From the NCBI RefSeq assembly GCF_037577855.1, contig NZ_JBAKFX010000004.1, forward strand, positions 79,755 through 143,754: a stretch of 64,000 bases of DNA, in the 5' to 3' direction. The stretch comes from Dethiothermospora halolimnae (GTDB lineage: Bacteria > Bacillota > Clostridia > Tissierellales > VENL01). The notes below the pieces were generated by a model, which saw only the letters and a program-made list of their open reading frames with translations, was not told the DNA's origin and searched no databases. Shown piece after piece: positions 9,227 to 16,906 of this stretch (positions are counted from its first letter, which is position 1; each line of letters opens with the position of its first letter). The position numbers were made by a program, and so were the translations under genes.

Positions 9227-10264
9227 ATGTCAAAGTTAACATATAAAGATGCTGGGGTTGATGTTAAGGCCGGTTATAAGACTGTTAATTTAATAAAGGA
9301 TCATGTTAAGAAAACCTTTACCGATGGAGTTGTATCGGATATCGGTGGATTTGGCGGTTTATTTAAACTTGATAAGGAAAAATATAAAGAGCCTATTTTA
9401 GTTTCTGGAACAGATGGGGTAGGTACTAAACTTAAGGTTGCTTTTATGACCGATAAACATGATACCATTGGGGAAGATTGCGTTGCAATGTGTGTAAACG
9501 ATATATTATGCCAAGGGGCAGAACCATTATTTTTCCTTGATTATGTTGCCACAGGAAAATTAAAACCAGAAAAGGCATCGGAAATAGTAAAGGGAATATC
9601 CAATGGGTGTATAAAGGGGAGTTGTGCCCTTATAGGTGGAGAAACTGCTGAGATGCCTGGGTTATATAGTGATGGAGAATATGATGTGGCAGGTTTTACA
9701 GTGGGTATAGTAGATAAGGAAAAAATAATAGATGGATCTAAAATAACAGAAGGGGATATCCTTATTGGTCTTCCTTCAACAGGAGTTCACAGTAATGGTT
9801 TTTCCCTTGTAAGAAAGCTATTATTTGATATAAAGGGATACGATGTTAATGATTATATAGATGAGCTTGGTAAAACCCTAGGGGAAGAACTTTTAACCCC
9901 AACAAGGATATATACAGAACCATTGATTGATTTAGTAAATAAATTTGATATAAAGGGAATAAGTCATATAACAGGCGGAGGATTCTATGAAAATATTCCT
10001 AGAATGTTACCGGATAATGTTGATGCAATAGTACAAACTGAAAAAATAGATGAGCTTCCCATATTTAGTTTTATAAAAAAATTAGGAAATATTGATATAG
10101 ATGAAATGTATAATACCTTTAATATGGGTGTAGGGATAGTTATGGCAGTTAGTAAAGATGATGTTGATGATATAACTGACTTTTTAGACAATAAAGATGA
10201 AGAGTACTACCTTATGGGTGAGATAGTAAAGGGTAAAGGAGATATAAAAATATGTCACCACTAA
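9227..10264 (+). CDS. purM: phosphoribosylaminoimidazole (AIR) synthetase
   Basis: PurM closes the imidazole ring, turning FGAM into AIR with ATP. The 345-aa protein shows the family motifs VSGTDGVGTKLKVA, CVNDILCQGAEPLFFLDY and GGETAEMPG, and the C-terminal HITGGGFYENIPRM. The start follows AAAAGGGGGTAATATT. Its 3' end overlaps purN by 13 bases, suggesting coupled translation. It resumes the operon after a palindromic repeat. Confidence 0.96.
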   Translation: MSKLTYKDAGVDVKAGYKTVNLIKDHVKKTFTDGVVSDIGGFGGLFKLDKEKYKEPILVSGTDGVGTKLKVAFMTDKHDTIGEDCVAMCVNDILCQGAEPLFFLDYVATGKLKPEKASEIVKGISNGCIKGSCALIGGETAEMPGLYSDGEYDVAGFTVGIVDKEKIIDGSKITEGDILIGLPSTGVHSNGFSLVRKLLFDIKGYDVNDYIDELGKTLGEELLTPTRIYTEPLIDLVNKFDIKGISHITGGGFYENIPRMLPDNVDAIVQTEKIDELPIFSFIKKLGNIDIDEMYNTFNMGVGIVMAVSKDDVDDITDFLDNKDEEYYLMGEIVKGKGDIKICHH

Positions 10265-10839
10265 AAATCGCTGTTTTAATATCTGGAGGAGGAACCAATC
10301 TTCAAGCAATAATAGACAGCATAAAAAATGGTTATATAAATGGAAAAATAGAAGTGGTTGTATCTAATAAGAAAGAAGCCTATGGACTAGTCAGAGCTGA
10401 GAAAAATAATATAGATAATATATATATAAATAGGAAAGAGTTTTCAAACGACATAGAGTATAATAATAAAATAATATCTGAGCTTAAAAAGCGAAATATA
10501 AACTTAGTAGTATTAGCAGGATATTTAAAAATATTGTCAGAAGAATTTATAGATGAATTTGAAAATAAAATAATAAACATTCATCCTTCTTTAATACCTA
10601 GCTTCTGCGGTAAAGGATATTATGGAAGAAAAGTCCACGAAGAAGTATTAAAAAGGGGAGTAAAAATAACCGGTGCCACAGTCCACTATGTAGACAAAGG
10701 TACCGACACAGGGCCAATAATAATCCAAGAATCGGTGAGGGTCGAAGACGATGACGATGTAGATAGTCTTCAGAAGAAGGTTTTGGAGGTTGAACATGAA
10801 ATCCTTATAAAGGCAATTAAAATTAAAGAAGAAAGTTAA
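10252..10839 (+). CDS. purN: phosphoribosylglycinamide formyltransferase
   Basis: PurN formylates GAR using 10-formyl-tetrahydrofolate. The 195-aa length fits the family. ISGGGTNLQAIID binds the phosphate. The catalytic Asn and His are in INIHPSLIPSF, and the Asp is in the VDKGTDTGPI motif. The ATG lies within the purM end behind AAAGGAGAT. The last residues (IKIKEES) are Lys/Glu-rich and run into an AGAATAAAG repeat, so the exact C-terminus may be repeat-derived. Confidence 0.95.
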   Translation: MSPLKIAVLISGGGTNLQAIIDSIKNGYINGKIEVVVSNKKEAYGLVRAEKNNIDNIYINRKEFSNDIEYNNKIISELKKRNINLVVLAGYLKILSEEFIDEFENKIINIHPSLIPSFCGKGYYGRKVHEEVLKRGVKITGATVHYVDKGTDTGPIIIQESVRVEDDDDVDSLQKKVLEVEHEILIKAIKIKEES

Positions 10840-11085
10840 AAGTAAAGAATAAAGAATAGAGAATAAAGAATAGATAAGGAAACCTTCGAATGAATTCGAA
10901 GCTACAGATTCTATTATGTAGGGGCTGAATATATTCAGCCTTCCGCCCTGGTAAGTGGCGGGAATGAGCCGAAAATAAAATTGATTTAAAAAATAAAAGT
11001 AACTAATAACCAAAAACTAAGAAATACTACATTTATAATTTAAAATTTACAATTTAAAATTCCGAAGCCATGCTTCGGCCAAGGG
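10840..11085. repeat. mosaic of palindromic repeats between purN and purH
   Basis: The left part is the AGAATAAAGAATAGAGAAT arm plus the CTTCGAATGAATTCGAAG palindrome. The middle holds GGCTGAATATATTCAGCC. The right part is AATTTAAAATTTACAATTTA, a type of arm also seen near 56150, followed by GAAGCCATGCTTCGG. The left arm has no matching right arm here, so this looks like several nested or recombined repeats. There is no gene. Confidence 0.65.
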
Positions 11086-11095
11086 GGTTTTCAAA

Positions 11096-12628
11096 TTGAA
11101 AAGAGCATTAATTAGTGTATATGATAAAACTGGTATTGTTGAATTTACAAAGGAATTAGTAACCCTAGGGTGGGATATTATCTCAACTGGGGGAACGAAA
11201 AGGATATTAAAGGAAAATGGTATAGATGTTTCTGATGTTTCTAATATAACAGGGTTTCCTGAATGTTTCGATGGAAGGGTAAAAACACTACATCCCAAAA
11301 TACATGGTGGGCTTTTATATTTAAGGGATAACAAAGAACATACTGAAAGATTAGAAGAGTTAGATATACCTCCAATAGACATGGTTGTTAACAATCTATA
11401 TCCATTTAAAGAAACAATATTAAAAGAAGATGTTACCCATGAAGAAATAATAGAAAATATAGATATAGGAGGCCCGTCAATGTTGAGGGCTGCTGCTAAA
11501 AACTATAGATTTGTAACTGTTATATCGGACCCAACAGATTATCACAAAGTATTAGAAGAACTTAAAAATAATAAAGAAACAACTGAAAAAACTAGGGAAT
11601 ATTTAGCTGCTAAGGTTTTCCTTCATACAAGTAATTACGACACCCTTATATCAAATTATTTTATGAAAAAAACAAATGTAGAATTACCGGAAACCATGAC
11701 CTTAACATTTGAGAAAAAACAAAATCTGAGATATGGAGAAAATCCCCATCAAAAAGCTGCATATTATACATCTATAAAGGATACAGAGGGAACTTTATCA
11801 GATGCTGTAAAACTCCATGGAAAAGAATTGTCATTTAACAATATAAACGATACAAATGGAGCCCTTGAGATACTAAAAGAATATGAAGAACCAACAGTGG
11901 TGGCAGTAAAACATGGTAATCCTTCAGGAGTAGGTAGCGGAGAAAATATCTACGAGGCTTATAAAAAGGCCTATGAATGTGACAAAGTATCGATATTTGG
12001 AGGAATAATAGTATCAAATGGTGAAGTAGGTGAAAAGACGGCTAAATTGATAAATGAAATATTTATAGAAGTAGTTGTGGCACCATCATATAGTGAAAAG
12101 GCCTTAGAAATACTTAAAAGTAAAAAGAATATAAGGATATTAAAACTTGATAATATAAGTAAAAATGATTATAAAGACTATAATATTAAGAAAGTATTAG
12201 GTGGACTACTGGTTCAAGAGAGGGATATAAAGCTATTAGATGATGAGCTAAAGATAGTAACAGATAAAAAGCCAACGGATAAAGAAATGGAAGATTTATT
12301 ATTTGCTTGGAAGGCAGTAAAGAACACCAAATCAAATGCAATAGTTTTAGCCAAAGATAAGGGAACAGTGGCCGTTGGACCAGGACAGGTGAGTAGAATA
12401 TGGGCCCTTGAAAACGCAATAAAACAAGGGGAAGATAGAATAAAGGGAAGTGTTATGGCATCAGATGCATATTTTCCATTTAAAGACTGTGTAGAAGAAG
12501 CCCACAAAGCAGGAGTAACAGCAATAATCCAACCGGGAGGCTCCATTAGAGATGAAGAATCAATTGAAGCTGCTAATAAGTATGGCATAGCCATGGTGTT
12601 TACGGGAGTTAGACACTTTAAACATTAA
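11096..12628 (+). CDS. purH: bifunctional AICAR transformylase / IMP cyclohydrolase
   Basis: PurH performs the last two steps to IMP. The N-terminal cyclohydrolase domain (about 1-145) begins ALISVYDKTGIVEF and includes GGTKRILKENGI and GRVKTLHPKIHGG. The transformylase domain contains LRYGENPHQKAAYY, VAVKHGNPSGVG and IIQPGGSIRDEE. The length of 510 aa is normal. The start is a TTG at 11096, placed by the ribosome site AAGGGGG and by the family N-terminus; no in-frame ATG lies near. A long repeat-filled gap separates it from purD. Confidence 0.95.
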   Translation: MKRALISVYDKTGIVEFTKELVTLGWDIISTGGTKRILKENGIDVSDVSNITGFPECFDGRVKTLHPKIHGGLLYLRDNKEHTERLEELDIPPIDMVVNNLYPFKETILKEDVTHEEIIENIDIGGPSMLRAAAKNYRFVTVISDPTDYHKVLEELKNNKETTEKTREYLAAKVFLHTSNYDTLISNYFMKKTNVELPETMTLTFEKKQNLRYGENPHQKAAYYTSIKDTEGTLSDAVKLHGKELSFNNINDTNGALEILKEYEEPTVVAVKHGNPSGVGSGENIYEAYKKAYECDKVSIFGGIIVSNGEVGEKTAKLINEIFIEVVVAPSYSEKALEILKSKKNIRILKLDNISKNDYKDYNIKKVLGGLLVQERDIKLLDDELKIVTDKKPTDKEMEDLLFAWKAVKNTKSNAIVLAKDKGTVAVGPGQVSRIWALENAIKQGEDRIKGSVMASDAYFPFKDCVEEAHKAGVTAIIQPGGSIRDEESIEAANKYGIAMVFTGVRHFKH

Positions 12629-12631
12629 CTT

Positions 12632-13135
12632 TTGAAACAAAGAATAAAGAATAGAGAATAAAGAATAGATAAGGTTATTTTACTCCCTCTGGTCGTAAAA
12701 TTTAAATTTGTAGGGACGGATTAAAGAAGAGTGGGTAAAGAAGAAAGAAGAATTTTAAAAGCAAAGAATAAATGATGAAGAATAGAGAATAAATAATGAA
12801 ACCTTTGAATGAATTCGAAGCTACGTTATATTAAAGAGAAATGGATAAATAAGAAAACTAAAAACATAGGGACAAGGCAAGCTCTGTCTGAAGAGAGACA
12901 TTAAACTAATGATAATGAAATTGTTTCGACTTTTTAATTTGACGATTTAGGAGAAATAAAGGAAATTTCCTGGGAAATATGGAAAAGATAAAGAATAAAG
13001 AATGGAGAATAAAGAATAGATAGGGAGATTTTACTCGCTTCATTGGTAAAATTATAATAAGAACAAAGTGGCCTCTAGCCACTTTGCACCATATCTATTC
13101 TCTATTCTTTATTCTCTATTCTCTAACAAAACGGG
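12632..13135. repeat. two or more composite palindromic repeats between purH and purD
   Basis: This 500-bp gap has no gene. It begins with an AAGAATAGAGAATAAAGAAT arm and a TTTTACTCCCTCTGGTCGT core, then has a second arm and the CTTTGAATGAATTCGAAG palindrome. After about 150 bp of unassigned AT-rich DNA comes a full copy (12985-13135) with the core GATTTTACTCGCTTCATTGG, the CAAAGTGGCC...GGCCACTTTG hairpin and a TATTCTCTATTCTTTATTCT right arm. That last copy closely matches the element before purM. Confidence 0.75.
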
Positions 13136-13146
13136 GGTGTTATAAA

Positions 13147-14418
13147 ATGAAAATCTTAGTAATCGGTTCTGGTGCTAGGGAACATGCTATTGTTTGGAAG
13201 ATATCAAAGAGCGATAAGGTATCAAATATATATTGTGCTCCTGGAAATGGGGGTATAAGGGATCTAGCAGAATGTGTAGATATAAAGCCAGAAAATATAG
13301 AGGGGCTTTTAAACTTTGTTAAGGAAAAAGACATAGATATGACAGTTGTTGGTCCAGAAGTTCCACTAGTGAAGGGAATAGTAGATAGATTTGAAGAAGA
13401 AGACCTCAAAATATTTGGTCCAAATAAGGCTTGTTCTTTATTAGAAGGAAGTAAAATATATGCAAAAAACTTTATGGAAAAGTATTCTATACCTACAGCT
13501 AAATATGAAACCTATAGTGACTTTAATAGTGCATTAAAGGGGTTAGAGGATTTTAATTATCCTTTAGTTATTAAAGCGGATGGTTTGGCAGCTGGAAAAG
13601 GTGTACTAATATGTGATAAAAAAGAAGATGCTGTATTAGGTTTAGAAAATATGATGAAAAATAAAAAGTTTGGAGAATCGGGAAGTAACATAGTTATAGA
13701 GGAATTTTTAGATGGAATAGAATTGTCCCTATTATGTTTTGTTTCAAATAATAAAATAATACCTATGGAAAGTGCCAAGGACTATAAAAAGGCATTTGAT
13801 GGAGACGAGGGACTTAATACCGGTGGAATGGGGTGTTTTTCACCTAATATAATATTCAAAAGAGAAATTCTAGAAGAAATAAAAAGGGATGTTATTAATA
13901 ATATAGAAAATGGACTAAATAGTGAAGGTCTTAATTATAATGGGGTTTTATTTATAGGATTTATGATAACAGAAAATGGACCTAAGGTATTAGAATTTAA
14001 TGTAAGAATGGGAGATCCTGAAACTGAGGTTGTATTACCTAGACTTGAAAGTGATATAATAGACATATTTACAAAAACACTAGATGAAGAATTAACTAGT
14101 GATGACTTAAAATGGAGTGATAAAAAATCCATGTGTGTAATACTAGCATCAGGGGGGTATCCAGAAAAGTATGAAAAGGGTAAAACTATAGCAGGATTAG
14201 ATAATGTTGATGATGATATAATAGTATTTCATGCAGGAACAAAATATGAAGATGGAGATATAGTTACCAATGGGGGAAGGGTTATGGCTGTAACGACATT
14301 GGGAGAAAATTTAGATGATGTTAGAAAAAAAGTTTATGATAATATAGAAAAGATAAATTATGACAAGAAATTTTACAGGACAGATATAGGAAAGGTAAAA
14401 ATAAAGAATAGAGAATAA
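13147..14418 (+). CDS. purD: phosphoribosylamine-glycine ligase (GAR synthetase)
   Basis: PurD joins phosphoribosylamine and glycine with ATP, the second pathway step. It is an ATP-grasp protein of 423 aa. It starts MKILVIGSGAREHAI and includes GPEVPLVKG, KADGLAAGKGV and the metal-binding LEFNVRMGDPET. The ATG at 13147 has ACGGGGGTG upstream, and the extra 21 codons to an earlier start would be read from the repeat arm, so I exclude them. The last residues (VKIKNRE) are encoded by the next AGAATAGAGAATAAAG repeat. It is the final gene of the operon. Confidence 0.95.
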   Translation: MKILVIGSGAREHAIVWKISKSDKVSNIYCAPGNGGIRDLAECVDIKPENIEGLLNFVKEKDIDMTVVGPEVPLVKGIVDRFEEEDLKIFGPNKACSLLEGSKIYAKNFMEKYSIPTAKYETYSDFNSALKGLEDFNYPLVIKADGLAAGKGVLICDKKEDAVLGLENMMKNKKFGESGSNIVIEEFLDGIELSLLCFVSNNKIIPMESAKDYKKAFDGDEGLNTGGMGCFSPNIIFKREILEEIKRDVINNIENGLNSEGLNYNGVLFIGFMITENGPKVLEFNVRMGDPETEVVLPRLESDIIDIFTKTLDEELTSDDLKWSDKKSMCVILASGGYPEKYEKGKTIAGLDNVDDDIIVFHAGTKYEDGDIVTNGGRVMAVTTLGENLDDVRKKVYDNIEKINYDKKFYRTDIGKVKIKNRE

Positions 14419-14470
14419 AGAATGAAGAATAGATAAGGAAACCTTCGACTGAAGTCGAAGCTAGTTAGAA
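14396..14470. repeat. palindromic repeat arm overlapping purD 3' end
   Basis: AAGAATAGAGAATAAAGAAT-type units are followed by the CCTTCGACTGAAGTCGAAG palindrome. The arm starts inside the purD coding sequence and supplies its stop codon. Confidence 0.7.
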
Positions 14471-14495
14471 TAAAAAACACTGAAGAATAGATAAT

Positions 14496-14530
14496 GTAGA
14501 TATTTGCCGTAGGCAAATATCTATTTTTTT
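14496..14530. terminator. terminator of the purine operon (bidirectional)
   Basis: AGATATTTGCC and GGCAAATATCT form a perfect 11-bp stem around GTA, followed by a run of T on the plus strand. It lies between purD and the convergent small gene on the minus strand and could serve both. Confidence 0.8.
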
Positions 14531-14727
14531 TATTTAATATTGGCTTTAGAGTTATTTCTATTGGATACTTGGATTTTAAAGAAGTTTGGAATTTCATTTA
14601 TATTAATGTCTGGGGTAATATCCTCTGAAAAATAATCTTGTTTATTGTTAATATTACTGGTATTATATATTTCAAAACGAATAAGTCCACTTATAGTATC
14701 CATTTTTTTAGCCATAGTAGAACACAT
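14530..14727 (-). CDS. small hypothetical protein (65 aa)
   Basis: I do not recognise this protein. The ATG is preceded on the minus strand by AAAGGGGTGATTTT, a good ribosome site, which is the main reason to call it a gene. The sequence begins MCSTMAKKMDTISGLIRFE, is hydrophilic and Asn-rich (NTSNINNK, VSNRNNSKANIK), and has no signal peptide or membrane segment. It ends against the purine operon terminator. A second small minus-strand gene lies about 165 bp upstream, separated by a REP-like hairpin, so the two may not share a transcript. Confidence 0.6.
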   Translation of the reverse strand: MCSTMAKKMDTISGLIRFEIYNTSNINNKQDYFSEDITPDININEIPNFFKIQVSNRNNSKANIK

Positions 14728-14792
14728 AAAATCACCCCTTTAAATGAATAGTTGCTATAAAGATTCTAATTTTTAACTAATGTCAAATTAAA

Positions 14793-14821
14793 CTGTTGGA
14801 GGATTTATAATCCCCCAACTA
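14793..14821. repeat. REP-like hairpin
   Basis: CTGTTGGAGGATTTATAATC followed by CCCCAACT is a member of the GTTGGGGGATTCGTAATCCC family, with one arm degenerate. Confidence 0.6.
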
Positions 14822-14892
14822 ATCTGTAAATGTCCCTAGTATATAATATGCAATATAAAGGGAATGAATGACAAATTTTTAGAAAAAATTTA

Positions 14893-15147
14893 TCACTCTA
14901 AAAGCCCGGTTCTACCAGTCTTTTCAAAGACTTCAGGTATACCATTTATTCCCCTTTTTTCTGTTTTTTCATTGGTTTCCACTGAAAATCTCATGGAATC
15001 TATTGCATCCACATCCCGTTGCATATTCCAAGGGAAAACAACGGCATTTATCTGATTTTTTATGACAGGATATTTGTGGGAATTGTAAGTTTCTAAAATA
15101 ATATCCATTCCATTCTTACTTCTTGGAGTTTTGTTATTATTTATCAA
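14893..15147 (-). CDS. small hypothetical protein (84 aa)
   Basis: I do not recognise this protein. The start is a TTG (15145-15147) behind AAAGGAGGGG at ideal spacing, which strongly supports translation. It is soluble and mixed-charge, with a possible beta-rich middle (YPVIKNQINAVVFPWNMQRD) and an acidic/basic tail ending KTGRTGLLE. Its last codons overlap the short plus-strand open frame that I reject. Its neighbours are the 65-aa gene downstream and the divergent yerC upstream, so no function can be inferred. Confidence 0.6.
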   Translation of the reverse strand: MINNNKTPRSKNGMDIILETYNSHKYPVIKNQINAVVFPWNMQRDVDAIDSMRFSVETNEKTEKRGINGIPEVFEKTGRTGLLE

Positions 15148-15359
15148 CTATTCCCCTCCTTTAGGGATAACAATTTTAATATAAATAAAAATCCCTTAAA
15201 AATATTGTTTACATTCTCTTAAATAATTATTAAAATTAATATAAACTAGGTTATAATAAAGATAGATATTAATTTAATATTTTGGTGTAATACATATATT
15301 TAAGTTAAATGGAAAATTTTAATTTATTATGATAAGCTAAATATTGTGGGGGTGAAAAC

Positions 15360-15653
15360 TTGAATTATACTTCTAAAGTAAAGGATGAACATATTGATGA
15401 ATTATTTGAAGCAATACTTAAATTAGATGATATGAACGAATGTTATAGATTTTTTGAAGATATTTGTACAATAAAGGAATTAAAATCTATTGCTCAGAGA
15501 TTACAGGTGGCTAAATTGCTTAGAAAACATAAAACATATAACGAAATTGAAGAAAAAACCGGAGCAAGTACAGCAACCATTAGTAGAATAAATAGAGCAT
15601 TAAACTATGGAGCAGATGGTTATAATTTGGTACTTGATAAATTAGAAGAATAA
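15360..15653 (+). CDS. YerC/YecD-family TrpR-like transcriptional regulator
   Basis: This 97-aa protein belongs to the YerC/YecD branch of the Trp-repressor fold. It is an all-helical dimer with a helix-turn-helix, visible here as QRLQVAKLLRKHKTYNEIEE followed by TGASTATISRINRALNYG. The family is common in Firmicutes and its ligand is generally unknown. A link to trpB in this window is only suggestive. The TTG start follows GGGGGTGAAAAC. It is monocistronic between a divergent small gene and a bidirectional terminator, with a palindromic repeat right after the stop. Confidence 0.9.
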   Translation: MNYTSKVKDEHIDELFEAILKLDDMNECYRFFEDICTIKELKSIAQRLQVAKLLRKHKTYNEIEEKTGASTATISRINRALNYGADGYNLVLDKLEE

Positions 15654-15660
15654 TACATTA

Positions 15661-15782
15661 AATTAATTGACAGTTGACAATTTAAGGTAATTTCATTCCC
15701 TTTGGTCGTAAAATATCAATTCAAATCGGCTTCAGCCGATTTGTACCTTTAATTATCAATTGTCCATTGTCAACTGTCAATT
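15661..15782. repeat. composite palindromic repeat, AATTGACAG-arm type
   Basis: The arms are AATTGACAGTTGACAATTTA and its near-complement AATTGTCCATTGTCAACTGT. The core includes TTTCATTCCCTTTGGTCGTA and the hairpin AATCGGCTTCAGCCGATT. The core shares the 'CTTTGGTCGTAAAAT' segment with repeats that have AGAATAAAG arms, so the two arm types carry one kind of core. Confidence 0.75.
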
Positions 15783-15811
15783 AAAAAAGCGGTCAAAGAC
15801 CGCTTTTTTAA
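15783..15811. terminator. bidirectional terminator between yerC-like gene and lysR
   Basis: AAAAAAGCGGTC and GACCGCTTTTTT form a perfect stem around AAA, with T-runs on both strands. It ends both convergent genes. Confidence 0.9.
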
Positions 15812-16710
15812 AAATCCTCTTGACAAAATCCCCTTTTAGAAGACTTGATAAACTTTATAAAGTCCCTTTCACAGGGGCTTAATTCTGTATTTTTCATATA
15901 TGCTACAGAAAAATCCGATACTATTTGTAGTTCTTCTATTACAATTTCTTTAAGGGTACCATTATATAACTCCCTTTTAACTGACATTTCTGGAATAAAA
16001 GCCATTCCCTTGCCTGCTATTACAGAGGATTTTATAGCCTCCATAGAATTTAACTCATATACGATATTTAAATCATTTGAGCTTATACCATGTTTATTTA
16101 GGTCTTCTTCTATAGTGTACCTAGTTCCAGAACCCTTTTCCCTAAATATAAGGGGTAAATTAATAAGTTCACTAATGGATATTTTGTCCTTTACAAGGGG
16201 TAATGATGTAACTAAGACTAGATTATCGGAAGTGATTTTTTGGATATTTAATTGAGGTGATTCCACGTTGCTGTGGATAATACCTATATTTACAGTCCTA
16301 TTTATTAAATTTTGAATAACATCTTTAGTATTAGAAATCTGCAAGTTAATATCCACATTTTCATTATCCTGTTTATAGACATATATACTACAGGGAAGTG
16401 CATATTCACCTATAGCTTTACAGGCACCTATTGATAATTGTCTTTTATTTGTTTTTAGGTTTTCTAAATCCCTTTCAAGATTATCCTTTAGAGAAAGAAT
16501 TGTATCTGAATAGTTAAATACTATTTTTCCCGCTTCTGTTAGTTCTACTCCCCTATTACTTCTGTTTAAAAGACTTACCTGCAACTCCCTTTCTAAGGAT
16601 TGTATTTGCATACTAAGTCCCGGTTGGGTTAAATGGAGTTTTTTTGCTGCCTTAGATATACTGTTGGATTTAACCGTTGTGTAAAAAGCCTTTAAATAAT
16701 CTATATTCAT
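15808..16710 (-). CDS. LysR-family transcriptional regulator
   Basis: This 300-aa regulator has an N-terminal winged helix-turn-helix (about 1-60, including NSISKAAKKLHLTQPGLSMQ) and a periplasmic-binding-like effector domain (about 90-295). The effector part carries FREKGSGTRYTIEEDL, a segment typical of CysB/CysL-like members that bind small anions or thiol metabolites. The ligand cannot be told here. The ATG has AGGGTGATATT upstream. It diverges from the alkaline phosphatase gene with about 196 bp between starts, so autoregulation or control of the neighbour is possible but unproven. Confidence 0.92.
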   Translation of the reverse strand: MNIDYLKAFYTTVKSNSISKAAKKLHLTQPGLSMQIQSLERELQVSLLNRSNRGVELTEAGKIVFNYSDTILSLKDNLERDLENLKTNKRQLSIGACKAIGEYALPCSIYVYKQDNENVDINLQISNTKDVIQNLINRTVNIGIIHSNVESPQLNIQKITSDNLVLVTSLPLVKDKISISELINLPLIFREKGSGTRYTIEEDLNKHGISSNDLNIVYELNSMEAIKSSVIAGKGMAFIPEMSVKRELYNGTLKEIVIEELQIVSDFSVAYMKNTELSPCERDFIKFIKSSKRGFCQEDF

Positions 16711-16811
16711 AATATCACCCTAACTAATTAAGTTTAAAATGTTAAATTAATTATACCATGGGATTGTTTAAAAATCATGGATAGATATATTTTAAACAAT
16801 CATAAAGCAAT

Positions 16812-16865
16812 TTAACCATTATATAACAATTAATTAAGATCAATATAACATTAGTAATTTATACT
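16812..16865 (+). promoter_or_regulatory. PhoP-like box array and -10 element before alkaline phosphatase
   Basis: Four hexamers repeat with an exact 11-bp period: TTAACC (16812), ATAACA (16823), TTAAGA (16834) and ATAACA (16845). This matches the TT(A/T)ACA direct-repeat pattern of PhoP~P sites in Firmicutes. A TATACT -10 hexamer follows at 16860-16865 with no good -35, as expected for an activated Pho promoter. The match is by eye, and the downstream gene being a phosphatase supports it. Confidence 0.65.
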
Positions 16866-16906
16866 ACTTAATGTAAAACATAAAACATAAAGGAAGGGTT
16901 GATTAA

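Noticed and set aside
14864..15055. 63-aa plus-strand frame
   Set aside because: It lies opposite the 84-aa minus-strand frame, which has a strong ribosome site while this one has none.
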